The position numbers were made by a program, and so were the translations under genes. From assembly GCA_030425205.1 (NCBI GenBank), contig JAUIAP010000057.1:1-32298 (forward strand): a stretch of DNA of 32,298 bases, written 5' to 3'. Shown here one piece after another: positions 15,652-23,518 of this stretch (position 1 is its first letter; every line of letters starts with the position of its first letter). The stretch is from Anaerolineae bacterium (GTDB taxonomy: Bacteria; Chloroflexota; Anaerolineae; Promineifilales; Promineifilaceae). The notes under the pieces were generated by a model that saw only the letters and a list, made by a program, of their open reading frames with translations, was not told where the DNA came from and did no database searches.

Positions 15652-17382
15652 TTACGGGGATGCATCATCTCGTCGTGCATGTTTGAACCAGATTGCGTCA
15701 TAGGGTTGAAGCCAGTCGATGACAGTATTACCCGTGAGCGAGAAGAGCGTGATGTGTTCAGATGGTGGCATCCAGCCAAGATGCCATCCCTTATTGGTGA
15801 CGTTGAAGATGCAAGTGATTTTGTCGCCTTGGTATTCGCGTTCAATGGTCAGGAACATACCGCCCGTTTGAACGTGTTGTGAAGCGTTTGGATGGAATGC
15901 GGGTTCGGCAGATCTCACTTGCAACATCTCACTCAACCCCGCGAAAACTTGCTTTCGCAGCCCGTTCGTCAACTCTTGTTCCAACCGATCGTACTGCAAC
16001 TTCTCCCGATTGATCGTCCGATTGCGACCCGTTTGCTGCACGCCCTCATGCCAACTGCGCGATCCGAACAAGCTATGAAAGTAGATTCCCGGCACACCGC
16101 GCAACGCCAACATAATTGCCTGTGAACACAGAAAGCGACGGGCGCGTAGTTCATCATCCTCATCTGCGCCGGGCGTGCCAAGCGCATCGAGATAGTTGAT
16201 GTTCAGTTCATAGGCACTTTGCGAACCATCACTGTTCGTTTTGTAGGAAACAAAGCCGCCCAATGCCTCAACGCGCTGCGCCATCGCCTCGATTTCCGCA
16301 TCAGAGAGCAGGCCACGTGCAGGCGTCACGCCGATTCCGTCATGAGAGGCGCAAAAGTTGAAAAAGGTCGTTTGGTCAGACGGCGTGTCGAGCGTGTTTG
16401 CCCATTTTGATAAAATGGTCGCATCGCCTGTGTGGAAGGTGTGGAGTAGGAGCGGCGGCAGCGAGAAGTTGTAGACCATCTGCGCCTCGTTTGTGCCGTC
16501 GCCGAAGTAGCTGATATTCTCGTGGTGCGGGACGTTGGTTTCGGTGACCAGTACCACCTGCGGTGCCGCCTGATTCAACACGGCGCGCATTAGCTGAATG
16601 AGGGCATGGGTTTGTGGCAGATGGATGCAGCGTGTCCCCGCATGCTTCCACATGAACGCAATGGCATCGAGACGAATCAGTTCCGCGCCATGTTTGACAT
16701 ATTCGAGCAGCACGCGCAGGATTTCTAGGAGGAGATCGGCCGATTCATAATTCAAGTCGATCTGATCATCGCTAAACGTTGTCCAAACGTACTTCGTGCC
16801 ATCTACCGTCTCTACGGGCGTCAAAAGCGGCAAGGCACGCGGGCGAAAAACGGCGGAGAGATCGGCCGATGGATCAACCACCTTAAAGTAGTCTCGGTAC
16901 GGTTGCTCACAGCGCTTGAACGCTTGGAACCAATCGCTGTGCTGCGAGATATGGTTAATGACCGCATCAAACATCAAGCGAAAGTCATCGCTAAACGCTT
17001 CTACATCTTCCCACTCTCCTAAAGCGGGATCAACCTGCAAATAGTCAATCACCGAGAAACCATCATCTGATGAGTAGGGATAGAACGGCAAAATGTGAAC
17101 ACCCTTTACGATTCCTGCGACATGCTTTACCAAGAACTTGCGCAAGGTTTGTAACGGTGGCTCTCCCTCCGTTTGTATCATGTCGCCATAGGTGATGAGA
17201 ATTGCGTCTGAGTGATCGAACAGAGGCTTTTTATCGCGGGAATTTGCGAGAGATGCATACTTGGCGATAAGCTGTGTGATGCGTTCCACGATTTCGGCCG
17301 AATCTGCGTCGCCATAAATCAATTCAGCCAATGAAGAAATTAGGTTCATTAAGGATTGCCATGTAGATAGCCGTTTACTCAA
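15652..17382 (-). CDS. GH13 subfamily 18 glycoside phosphorylase (sucrose / glucosylglycerate phosphorylase type)
   Basis: The product is 576 aa from TTG 17382 (AGATAGG upstream) or 565 aa from ATG 17349; the shorter form resembles family N-termini better. It is a TIM-barrel GH13 enzyme with HILPFYPYSSDDGFSVIDY early on, nucleophile Asp239 (LIRLDAIAFMWKHAGT), acid/base Glu281 (LVTETNVPHHENISYFGDG) and transition-state Asp348 (CASHDGIG). This pattern is GH13_18, enzymes that cleave an alpha-glucoside with phosphate to glucose 1-phosphate. The WTTFSDDQIDLNY loop differs from classical sucrose phosphorylase, as I recall it, and seems closer to the sucrose-6'-phosphate or glucosylglycerate types; this is judgement from memory. 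It is the last gene of the operon, about 14 bp after GH38. Cytoplasmic, no signal peptide. Confidence 0.85.
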   Translation of the reverse strand: MSKRLSTWQSLMNLISSLAELIYGDADSAEIVERITQLIAKYASLANSRDKKPLFDHSDAILITYGDMIQTEGEPPLQTLRKFLVKHVAGIVKGVHILPFYPYSSDDGFSVIDYLQVDPALGEWEDVEAFSDDFRLMFDAVINHISQHSDWFQAFKRCEQPYRDYFKVVDPSADLSAVFRPRALPLLTPVETVDGTKYVWTTFSDDQIDLNYESADLLLEILRVLLEYVKHGAELIRLDAIAFMWKHAGTRCIHLPQTHALIQLMRAVLNQAAPQVVLVTETNVPHHENISYFGDGTNEAQMVYNFSLPPLLLHTFHTGDATILSKWANTLDTPSDQTTFFNFCASHDGIGVTPARGLLSDAEIEAMAQRVEALGGFVSYKTNSDGSQSAYELNINYLDALGTPGADEDDELRARRFLCSQAIMLALRGVPGIYFHSLFGSRSWHEGVQQTGRNRTINREKLQYDRLEQELTNGLRKQVFAGLSEMLQVRSAEPAFHPNASQHVQTGGMFLTIEREYQGDKITCIFNVTNKGWHLGWMPPSEHITLFSLTGNTVIDWLQPYDAIWFKHARRDDASP

Positions 17383-17396
17383 AAATGGCCTATCTG

Positions 17397-20009
17397 CTAG
17401 AGTGCAGCTACAACGTAATCATAAATGCGCCGCTTAATGCGAAGCTGGTTAAGTTCCCATCCGATCTTGGCAACCAGCGGATCTTGTTCGTAAAGATAAG
17501 CTTGATCTGTGTTGCCATTTTGCGCCAATTTCAGCTCATTAAGCCGTGCTGAAAGCTGGTACTCTAGCATCTCGCGGTGATGGACGTAGACGCGGTGCTG
17601 GAAACGGTAGCGAGCATCGCCCGTTGCGCTGAGTAGATCCGCTTCAGCTTGTTCTTTGGCGGCTTGAGACTGCGCGGCTTTTTCATGTAATCGGCCGATT
17701 TCCCCCTCATCTGGCAACCCATGATTCTCACCAACACGCCACTCTGGGTAGTTCAAAATTTGCAACCCCGCAGTGTCCACCGTTGCTGACTCCGATATGG
17801 GCTGAATAGGCAGCTCAACCGTCTTTATCTCTTTCGGCGCAATGTTTTCCATTGGCTGTGTTGTTGGGTTATAGAAGCGGGCAACAGGTTTCCCGTCAAC
17901 CAGACGCAAGCTAGAAATTGGGACATCTGATTGCAAAAATTGCCACTCTGTTTCTGTCCCCGTGCCGTTCCATTCGACAATCAAGGGCGGATTCTGAAAG
18001 GCAGCGTTGAGGCGTTGGAGTTCAATAGAATCGGCCGAAAAATTCCCCGTCACAAACGCCAACTCATGCTTAACCGTTCGCTCACACCGCGCATCTGGCA
18101 CATAGAAAAACGGCCCTGCATCCCCGATGCGGTTCTTCAGATTTGGCCGAGTCAACCACTCCGAACTGCGCCGCAACGTCACCGCAATCTTGCCATCCTC
18201 AAAAGCACGATAGGCGTAAATTCCCTTGGCAAAAATGGCGGCGGTTTGCGTGCCGTCGTCTATTGCCACAAAGTCGTGAAACGGGAATGAGCGCACTTCA
18301 TTCAGTTCGCGCTGTCCCATAAAAATCTTGCCCTTATCGCCCAACTCTCGCGGCATGAGGTCAGCATCGACAATCGGACGTTCAACGACATCAAACGGCA
18401 TTCCCGCCATGACACGCCCTTGTAGCTGCGTATCCACGACGAACTCAACGCGAAAGTCTGTACCTGTTGAGTCGAGTTCAATCGCCCACTTTAGAACTGA
18501 ATCGTTGTTTGATGTAAATGAAACATTCGCTGTAATTGACAAGTTTTCACTTTGAAAGTGCAGATTGACGCACTGTGCGTTGTATTGGGTAGCAGTTGAA
18601 ATAGGTGTCAGGCAGCCTAAAATTTCACCTGTTTCATCGGAATAGGTGTCGCCATGATCGGTCGATACCACCAACCGCCCAACGCAACCACCCCCCAATC
18701 GTATCATCCCGTCTTCTTCTACCATTACAGTAAGCTGCATAGGTTGCGCAGCATGCCGTGTAATGCCTAGCCCCGCTTGAGGATTCGCACCAATCGCATA
18801 CGTTCCCGCTGCAAAATCATCCAACATATAACGTAGAGATTTCTCAATATCTACCTGAATGCCAGCGAAGATCTGCTGATAAATGTCCTGTGCTTTCTCA
18901 TGCACTTGGTCAATGCTGACCCCGCAAATTACATCGTGAACATCACACTGCAACAGTAAGCGGCTCCACGCCTCATATTTCTCCGCCTCATACTCACGCC
19001 CTTTCGCCCACGCCATCACTGCCAGTGGCTCCGCCCAACGGTACAGCAGGTTGGCACAATCTCGCGCCATGATTTTGCTGTAGACCCGTGCTGAGTAGGT
19101 TCCAGGAAATGTCGCACCGTATTTGCCAGAGTTGAGTTCGCCGCAGAGGGTTGGGAGGGTGGGTAGTTTCGGCCGAATTGCATTGACAAAGCTGCGCGGT
19201 GTCGCTTCAAGGAGTTGGTGGGCGGTGCGTGGTGCGTGGAGGGTGTAGAAGGTGAGGGGGTCTTCGGGATTGTCTTCGAGATCATACCCGTCGAATAGCG
19301 GGATGTCTGGCGTCGGGTAGTAGGGCGCGAGTTTTGCGATCTCAGAAATGAGCCGCTTTTCTGCCATGTCGGGCGCGAGCGTCACACCGTATAGGTTACG
19401 ATAGCCGCCAAACAGATCAACGCCGAAGATCACCGTTCCGTCTGCCCCTTGCCAATCGAAATAGGGCTGTAACAACGGCACACCGCGCCACACAAACGCC
19501 GCGTCAATCCCGTTCTGCGCGTGAATTTGCGGCGACTGCGAGACATGCCCAAACGTATCGACCAGCCAGCCAACGTCGGTCGTACCGCCGAGCGCGTCGG
19601 CATCTTTGTGCCCATATTCTAAATTGCGGAACAGGCTTTCCCCACACGTCAGCTTCCAATCAGGTTGGCAGTAGTAGGGTCCAATCGTCAAGTTGCCGTT
19701 ACTGATTAGCTGCGCCACTTTCGGCCGATATCCCGGATACGCCTTTAGTAAATCTTCTATCACCAGCGTCTGCCCATCAAACAGATAGCGAAAGTCGGGA
19801 TTTTCGGCCGAAATTTCAACCAGCCGGTCGATCAGACGCGGAATCCAGTGTGTCGTATAAATCGAACTGAGAAACCACTCGCGATCCCAATGGGTATGGT
19901 TGATGATGTGGATGGTTTGCGGCGTTGCGGCGTTGCGGCATTGCGAAGTTATAGCGTCTCCATTGTCCTCGCTTTGCCACTTCTTTACTTCACCACTTCG
20001 CCTATCCAT
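17397..20009 (-). CDS. GH38 family alpha-mannosidase (possibly mannosylglycerate hydrolase-like)
   Basis: The product is 870 aa. The N-terminal catalytic domain has the zinc-binding HTHWDREW motif (His40, Asp42), nucleophile Asp151 in VDTFGHVSQSPQ and a second metal His358 in QCDVHDVICG. Beta-rich mannosidase middle and C-terminal domains follow. ATG 20009 overlaps the ATPase stop by 8 bp and has GGAAGG upstream, so translation is coupled. The first 30 residues are not typical of the family: they come from a short intercistronic element and an 8-bp tandem repeat (see repeats). GH38 includes lysosomal-type mannosidases and bacterial MngB, which splits 2-O-mannosylglycerate. With the ABC importer and GH13_18 gene around it, an intracellular role on an imported small alpha-mannoside is likely, but the substrate is not proven. 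Confidence 0.87.
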   Translation of the reverse strand: MDRRSGEVKKWQSEDNGDAITSQCRNAATPQTIHIINHTHWDREWFLSSIYTTHWIPRLIDRLVEISAENPDFRYLFDGQTLVIEDLLKAYPGYRPKVAQLISNGNLTIGPYYCQPDWKLTCGESLFRNLEYGHKDADALGGTTDVGWLVDTFGHVSQSPQIHAQNGIDAAFVWRGVPLLQPYFDWQGADGTVIFGVDLFGGYRNLYGVTLAPDMAEKRLISEIAKLAPYYPTPDIPLFDGYDLEDNPEDPLTFYTLHAPRTAHQLLEATPRSFVNAIRPKLPTLPTLCGELNSGKYGATFPGTYSARVYSKIMARDCANLLYRWAEPLAVMAWAKGREYEAEKYEAWSRLLLQCDVHDVICGVSIDQVHEKAQDIYQQIFAGIQVDIEKSLRYMLDDFAAGTYAIGANPQAGLGITRHAAQPMQLTVMVEEDGMIRLGGGCVGRLVVSTDHGDTYSDETGEILGCLTPISTATQYNAQCVNLHFQSENLSITANVSFTSNNDSVLKWAIELDSTGTDFRVEFVVDTQLQGRVMAGMPFDVVERPIVDADLMPRELGDKGKIFMGQRELNEVRSFPFHDFVAIDDGTQTAAIFAKGIYAYRAFEDGKIAVTLRRSSEWLTRPNLKNRIGDAGPFFYVPDARCERTVKHELAFVTGNFSADSIELQRLNAAFQNPPLIVEWNGTGTETEWQFLQSDVPISSLRLVDGKPVARFYNPTTQPMENIAPKEIKTVELPIQPISESATVDTAGLQILNYPEWRVGENHGLPDEGEIGRLHEKAAQSQAAKEQAEADLLSATGDARYRFQHRVYVHHREMLEYQLSARLNELKLAQNGNTDQAYLYEQDPLVAKIGWELNQLRIKRRIYDYVVAAL
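19915..19946 (-). repeat. Four-unit 8-bp tandem repeat in the GH38 N-terminal region
   Basis: On the plus strand the units are GTTTGCGG, CGTTGCGG, CGTTGCGG and CATTGCGA. Because 8 is not a multiple of 3, unit-number changes would shift the GH38 frame just before the HTHWDREW core. It encodes the unusual CRNAATP residues. Confidence 0.7.
19987..20006 (-). repeat. Intercistronic element, copy 1
   Basis: This 20-bp stretch matches 23496-23515 at 17 of 20 positions. In minus-strand reading it begins GATAGGCGAAGTGGTG, at the stop codon of the ATPase gene, and supplies the first codons of GH38. Confidence 0.5.
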
Positions 20010-21087
20010 AGATCACCTTCCCGCTGTCCCGTTCAATCCAGCGAATCTTGTCGCTCGGAAAGCGGAGGTATACGCGATCATCGGCCGAAACCCGAAAATC
20101 GGGATGGGTTGCGACCTTGACAAAGTCGTTCCCGATCTTGACGGTCAGCAAATTTTGTGAGCCGAGCGGCTCAACGACGTGGACATCAACGGGAATCGTT
20201 TCGGGCGATGGCTCGCGCAACGTCTCCATATTTTCGGCGCGAATCCCCACGATCACATCCGTCTGATTGCCCAACAGCGATTGGAGTACGGGAGCAGGTG
20301 TCAACGCCGTCTCACCGACGACAACTCTTACATTGCCCCCATCGCGCTGGACGTTCCCACTCATAAAGTTCATGGGCGGATTGCCGATAAAGCCACCGAC
20401 AAATTGGTTAGACGGCCGATCGTAAACGATGGTCGGATGGTCGATTTGCTGGATCACGCCGTTTTTCATCACGGCGATACGGTCGCCCATGCTCAACGCC
20501 TCGATCTGGTCATGCGTGACGTAGATCGTGGTCGCGTCGATGTCATTGAGTAGACGCTTGAGTTCCGCCCGCATTTCGAGCCGCAGCAGGGCGTCCAGGT
20601 TGCTCAATGGCTCATCCATCAGCAACACCTTTGCCTGCATTGCCAGCGCACGTGCCACCGCCACACGCTGCCGTTGCCCACCCGACATCTTGCTTGGATA
20701 GCGGTCGAGCAAGTTTTCGATGTGCATCATTTCGGCCGATTCGCGCACCCGCCGATCTGTTTCCTTTTTTGGCACCTTCGTCATCCGCAGCCCAAACGCG
20801 ATGTTGTCATACACCTTCATGTGCGGAAAAATTGCATAGCTTTGGAACACCATCGAAATCTGACGTTCACGCGGCGGCAGATAGGTCACGTCACGCCCCC
20901 CAATCGTGATGCGCCCCCCATCCGCCATGCCTAACCCTGCTACAGTGCGCAGCAGCGTCGTTTTCCCACACCCACTCGGCCCTAGCAGCACGACAAATTC
21001 CTTGTCGGCCACAGTTAAATTTGCATTGTCAACAGCAGTAAAGTTGCCGAACTTCTTGACTACGTTTTCGATTTTTATTTCAGCCAT
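20002..21087 (-). CDS. Sugar ABC transporter ATPase (CUT1, MsmK/UgpC/MalK type)
   Basis: The product is 361 aa. The nucleotide-binding domain has Walker A GPSGCGKT (36-43), Q-loop around FQSYAIFPHM, signature SGGQRQ (135-140), Walker B VLLMDEP (Asp158, Glu159) and switch His in THDQ. A C-terminal TOBE/OB-fold part (about 240-361) is typical of carbohydrate importers and often serves as a regulatory site. It energises the two permeases encoded just upstream. GGTGAG precedes the ATG at a good distance. It is separated from permease 2 by about 100 bp and overlaps GH38 by 8 bp. Complete, with normal family length. Confidence 0.95.
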   Translation of the reverse strand: MAEIKIENVVKKFGNFTAVDNANLTVADKEFVVLLGPSGCGKTTLLRTVAGLGMADGGRITIGGRDVTYLPPRERQISMVFQSYAIFPHMKVYDNIAFGLRMTKVPKKETDRRVRESAEMMHIENLLDRYPSKMSGGQRQRVAVARALAMQAKVLLMDEPLSNLDALLRLEMRAELKRLLNDIDATTIYVTHDQIEALSMGDRIAVMKNGVIQQIDHPTIVYDRPSNQFVGGFIGNPPMNFMSGNVQRDGGNVRVVVGETALTPAPVLQSLLGNQTDVIVGIRAENMETLREPSPETIPVDVHVVEPLGSQNLLTVKIGNDFVKVATHPDFRVSADDRVYLRFPSDKIRWIERDSGKVIYG

Positions 21088-21191
21088 TTTTTCTACTCAC
21101 CGCAAAAATGACGTAGGTGATTAGGCAAATGGTGTCTGGTCTCAGTTGATCTGATGTCAATACCATTGGTCTCGCCCCTACCATAATTGGG

Positions 21192-22076
21192 CTATTTGCT
21201 AACCTGCCCCCACATATTGAACAGATAACGACGGATAAACCACATGAAAATCAGCGCGGGAATCAGCATGAAAAAGCCACCCGCAAACTGGTACGCTTCC
21301 GACGATTGACTGAGCGCGACCAGCACTTGGGCTGGCAGCGTGCGATTTTGAATCGTCAAAATGGAGGCGGCAAACACTTCGTTCCATGAGAGAACGAACG
21401 TAAACACGGCCGATGCCGCAATACCGGGCAGAACGAGCGGCAAGACGACGTGTCGAAATGCCTGTAAAGGCGTGCAGCCAAACACCTGTGCCGCTTCTTC
21501 TAACTCATACGGAATGCTGGCAAAGACGCTGCCAATGACCAACACGGTTGTCGGCAATGCCAGCGCGGTGTGCATTAGCGCAAGGCTGTAGATGCTGTCA
21601 AAGATGCCGACGTTGATAAATAGAACGGCTAGCGGAATCGACAGCACGACAATTGGAAACGCCCGCACAGCCAAAATCGACAGGCGAAAGAAGTCGCGCC
21701 CCTTAAAAAAGTAGCGCGAAATGGCGTAGCCCGCAGGCGCTGCGATCAGCGTTGACAACACCAGCGTGATAACTGCCACGATGATGCTATTGATCAAGCC
21801 CGGAATAATCCCTTCCGAGTTGAGGAAGAAGCGCATCGTCTCAAACGAGAACGGGATGAACGGCAACACGCTCTTTGGATAGGCACGCACCGCTTCCGGT
21901 GTCGTGAACGCCATTGAGAAAATGAAGAAGATCGGGATAATGATCCAGAGCGCGATCAGAATCGCCACGACATAGGTGAAGGCACGATTGCGCTTGGCTG
22001 CATTCTGCATTTGGCGATGAATGGCGAGAGAATCGGCCGAAATCGGATTCGGATCAACGGGTGCTGTCTTGCTCAT
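21192..22076 (-). CDS. Sugar ABC transporter permease, MalG-like subunit
   Basis: The product is 294 aa with about six membrane helices: the first at about 34-56, then the core of the binding-protein-dependent permease domain. The EAA loop that docks on the ATPase is ELEEAAQVFGCTPLQAFRHV (about 191-210). The ATG overlaps the stop of the other permease (ATGA at 22073-22076), so the two subunits are translationally coupled. It forms a heterodimer channel with the other permease, fed by the duplicated binding protein. One TCGGCCGA copy (22033) lies in the cytoplasmic N-terminal tail. Confidence 0.95.
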   Translation of the reverse strand: MSKTAPVDPNPISADSLAIHRQMQNAAKRNRAFTYVVAILIALWIIIPIFFIFSMAFTTPEAVRAYPKSVLPFIPFSFETMRFFLNSEGIIPGLINSIIVAVITLVLSTLIAAPAGYAISRYFFKGRDFFRLSILAVRAFPIVVLSIPLAVLFINVGIFDSIYSLALMHTALALPTTVLVIGSVFASIPYELEEAAQVFGCTPLQAFRHVVLPLVLPGIAASAVFTFVLSWNEVFAASILTIQNRTLPAQVLVALSQSSEAYQFAGGFFMLIPALIFMWFIRRYLFNMWGQVSK

Positions 22077-23497
22077 GCTGCTGAAACCTCCTGCTGTGTC
22101 CGCACAGCCCGTAAGTAAAACACGGCACTAACCATCGAGAGCAGCAAGATAAACAGCGCATAGACCGCTGCCACGTTGCTGTTGCGGAATTCAAAGTATT
22201 GTCGATACGTCTCGTTTGCAAGCACGGTCACGACGTCCCCACCGCTCAACGCGATGACGACAGCGAACACTTGCAGCGCGAGAATGGTGCGAAGGATCAG
22301 GGCAACCTGCAAACTTGGCTTGAGCAACGGCAAGATAACGTGCCACAACCGTTGCCAGTACGTCGCGCCAAACAGTTCGGCCGCCTCCAGCACCTCATCT
22401 GAAATTGCTTGCAAGCCCGACACGACAATCACCATCACAATTGAAGTCGCACGCCACACCTCCGCCAGCCAAATCGCAATGATGATCCAGTAGCGCGTGT
22501 TGGCGGTCAGATACGGTTGTGCCTGATTGATAATGCCTAATCCTTGCAAAATGCTGTTGAGCAGGCCGTTCTGGGTAAAAATCGAAAAGAACAAAATACC
22601 CACGGCAAGGTCTGAAACACCGAGCGGAATCGCGTAAATGTATAGGAGGATTGAGTTAAATTTGAGCCGCGCCTGAATGACCAACGCCATGATGACCGCC
22701 AATACAAACTGGGTTGGGATGATAATGACGATCAAGAGCAATGTTGTACGCAGGGCGGGCATGAAGAAGCGGTCACCAAGCATTCGCTCGATAAAGCGCG
22801 TTGTAATCTCACCCGCGTTGCCGCGATCCACTCGTCCGCTGACCTCATCCCCAAATACCTGAATAAAGCGGGATGGCGCCCACCCCTCAACAGTCGCCCC
22901 GTTTTCCTCGCCGCGCACCTGATACCACAATTCAAGCGTAGCGAGTTCACTAATCTGTAGTTCAGTGCTGGCTTCAACGCGAGCAACTACCTCACTTTGG
23001 ACATTCGGCTCGGCATAGATGTCGGTCAGCGGGTCGGCATTGCTACCCAAGCGACGGCGCACCGTTCCCATGATCGGCGTGCCGTCCTCTGCCTCCTCAC
23101 GCACGCGCACGCGGCTTTCTGGTGTCCAACCGCTCACGGCGTTGCCTTCCGCATCCTCCCCATCAACTGCAAACCAGATTTCAGTCAGCAAATTTGTCTC
23201 GTCAGCATTTGCCTCTTCCAACAAATTGCCCTGCTGTCCCAAAACCTCAACCTGTACCCCCTGATGGAGTTGTCCCGCTTCATCACTCGCTAAACTTGCT
23301 TCTTCACGCAGAGATAAGACCGCTTCATCATCCCAAACAGCCAGCTTCAATCCCTGCACCATTGGGTAGGCGAAGAAGAGTAGCAGGTAGATTACGGTCG
23401 GTAGAATTAACCAATAGGGGGTTAGGTTGCGCTTTTTCATAGTACGAAGTAGCGGAATAATGGCGGAGCGGAGCGATGAAGTATTCAACGCCACCAC
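22073..23497 (-). CDS. Sugar ABC transporter permease, MalF-like subunit with inserted SH3-like domains
   Basis: The product is 474 aa from GTG 23497 (GGAG seven bases upstream) or 455 aa from ATG 23440 (MKKRNLTPYWL), which matches the family start better but has no visible ribosome site. The first membrane helix is about 28-48. Then comes a soluble extracytoplasmic insertion at about 52-217 that ordinary relatives of about 300 aa lack. It looks like two bacterial SH3-type repeats, the second clear: DIYAEPNVQSEVVARVEA, then WYQVRG and GWAPSRFIQV. The remaining helices and the EAA loop (EVLEAAELFGATYWQRLWHV, about 368-387) form a normal permease core. The insertion probably contacts the cell wall or the unusual double binding protein. 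The residues before Met20 come from an intercistronic element. Confidence 0.92.
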   Translation of the reverse strand: MVALNTSSLRSAIIPLLRTMKKRNLTPYWLILPTVIYLLLFFAYPMVQGLKLAVWDDEAVLSLREEASLASDEAGQLHQGVQVEVLGQQGNLLEEANADETNLLTEIWFAVDGEDAEGNAVSGWTPESRVRVREEAEDGTPIMGTVRRRLGSNADPLTDIYAEPNVQSEVVARVEASTELQISELATLELWYQVRGEENGATVEGWAPSRFIQVFGDEVSGRVDRGNAGEITTRFIERMLGDRFFMPALRTTLLLIVIIIPTQFVLAVIMALVIQARLKFNSILLYIYAIPLGVSDLAVGILFFSIFTQNGLLNSILQGLGIINQAQPYLTANTRYWIIIAIWLAEVWRATSIVMVIVVSGLQAISDEVLEAAELFGATYWQRLWHVILPLLKPSLQVALILRTILALQVFAVVIALSGGDVVTVLANETYRQYFEFRNSNVAAVYALFILLLSMVSAVFYLRAVRTQQEVSAA

Positions 23498-23515
23498 TGC
23501 ACCACTCCGCTTATC
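23496..23515 (-). repeat. Intercistronic element, copy 2
   Basis: It matches 19987-20006 at 17 of 20 bases. On the minus strand it reads GATAAGCGGAGTGGTG and lies just after the stop of the binding-protein gene, before the permease start. Its GGAG may act as the ribosome site for the GTG at 23497. Confidence 0.5.
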
Positions 23516-23518
23516 TTT

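Noticed and set aside
21088..21191. Possible terminator or separate promoter between permease 2 and the ATPase gene
   Set aside because: Only short partial palindromes (around ACCATTGGT) are seen, with no stable stem plus T-run and no convincing promoter pair.
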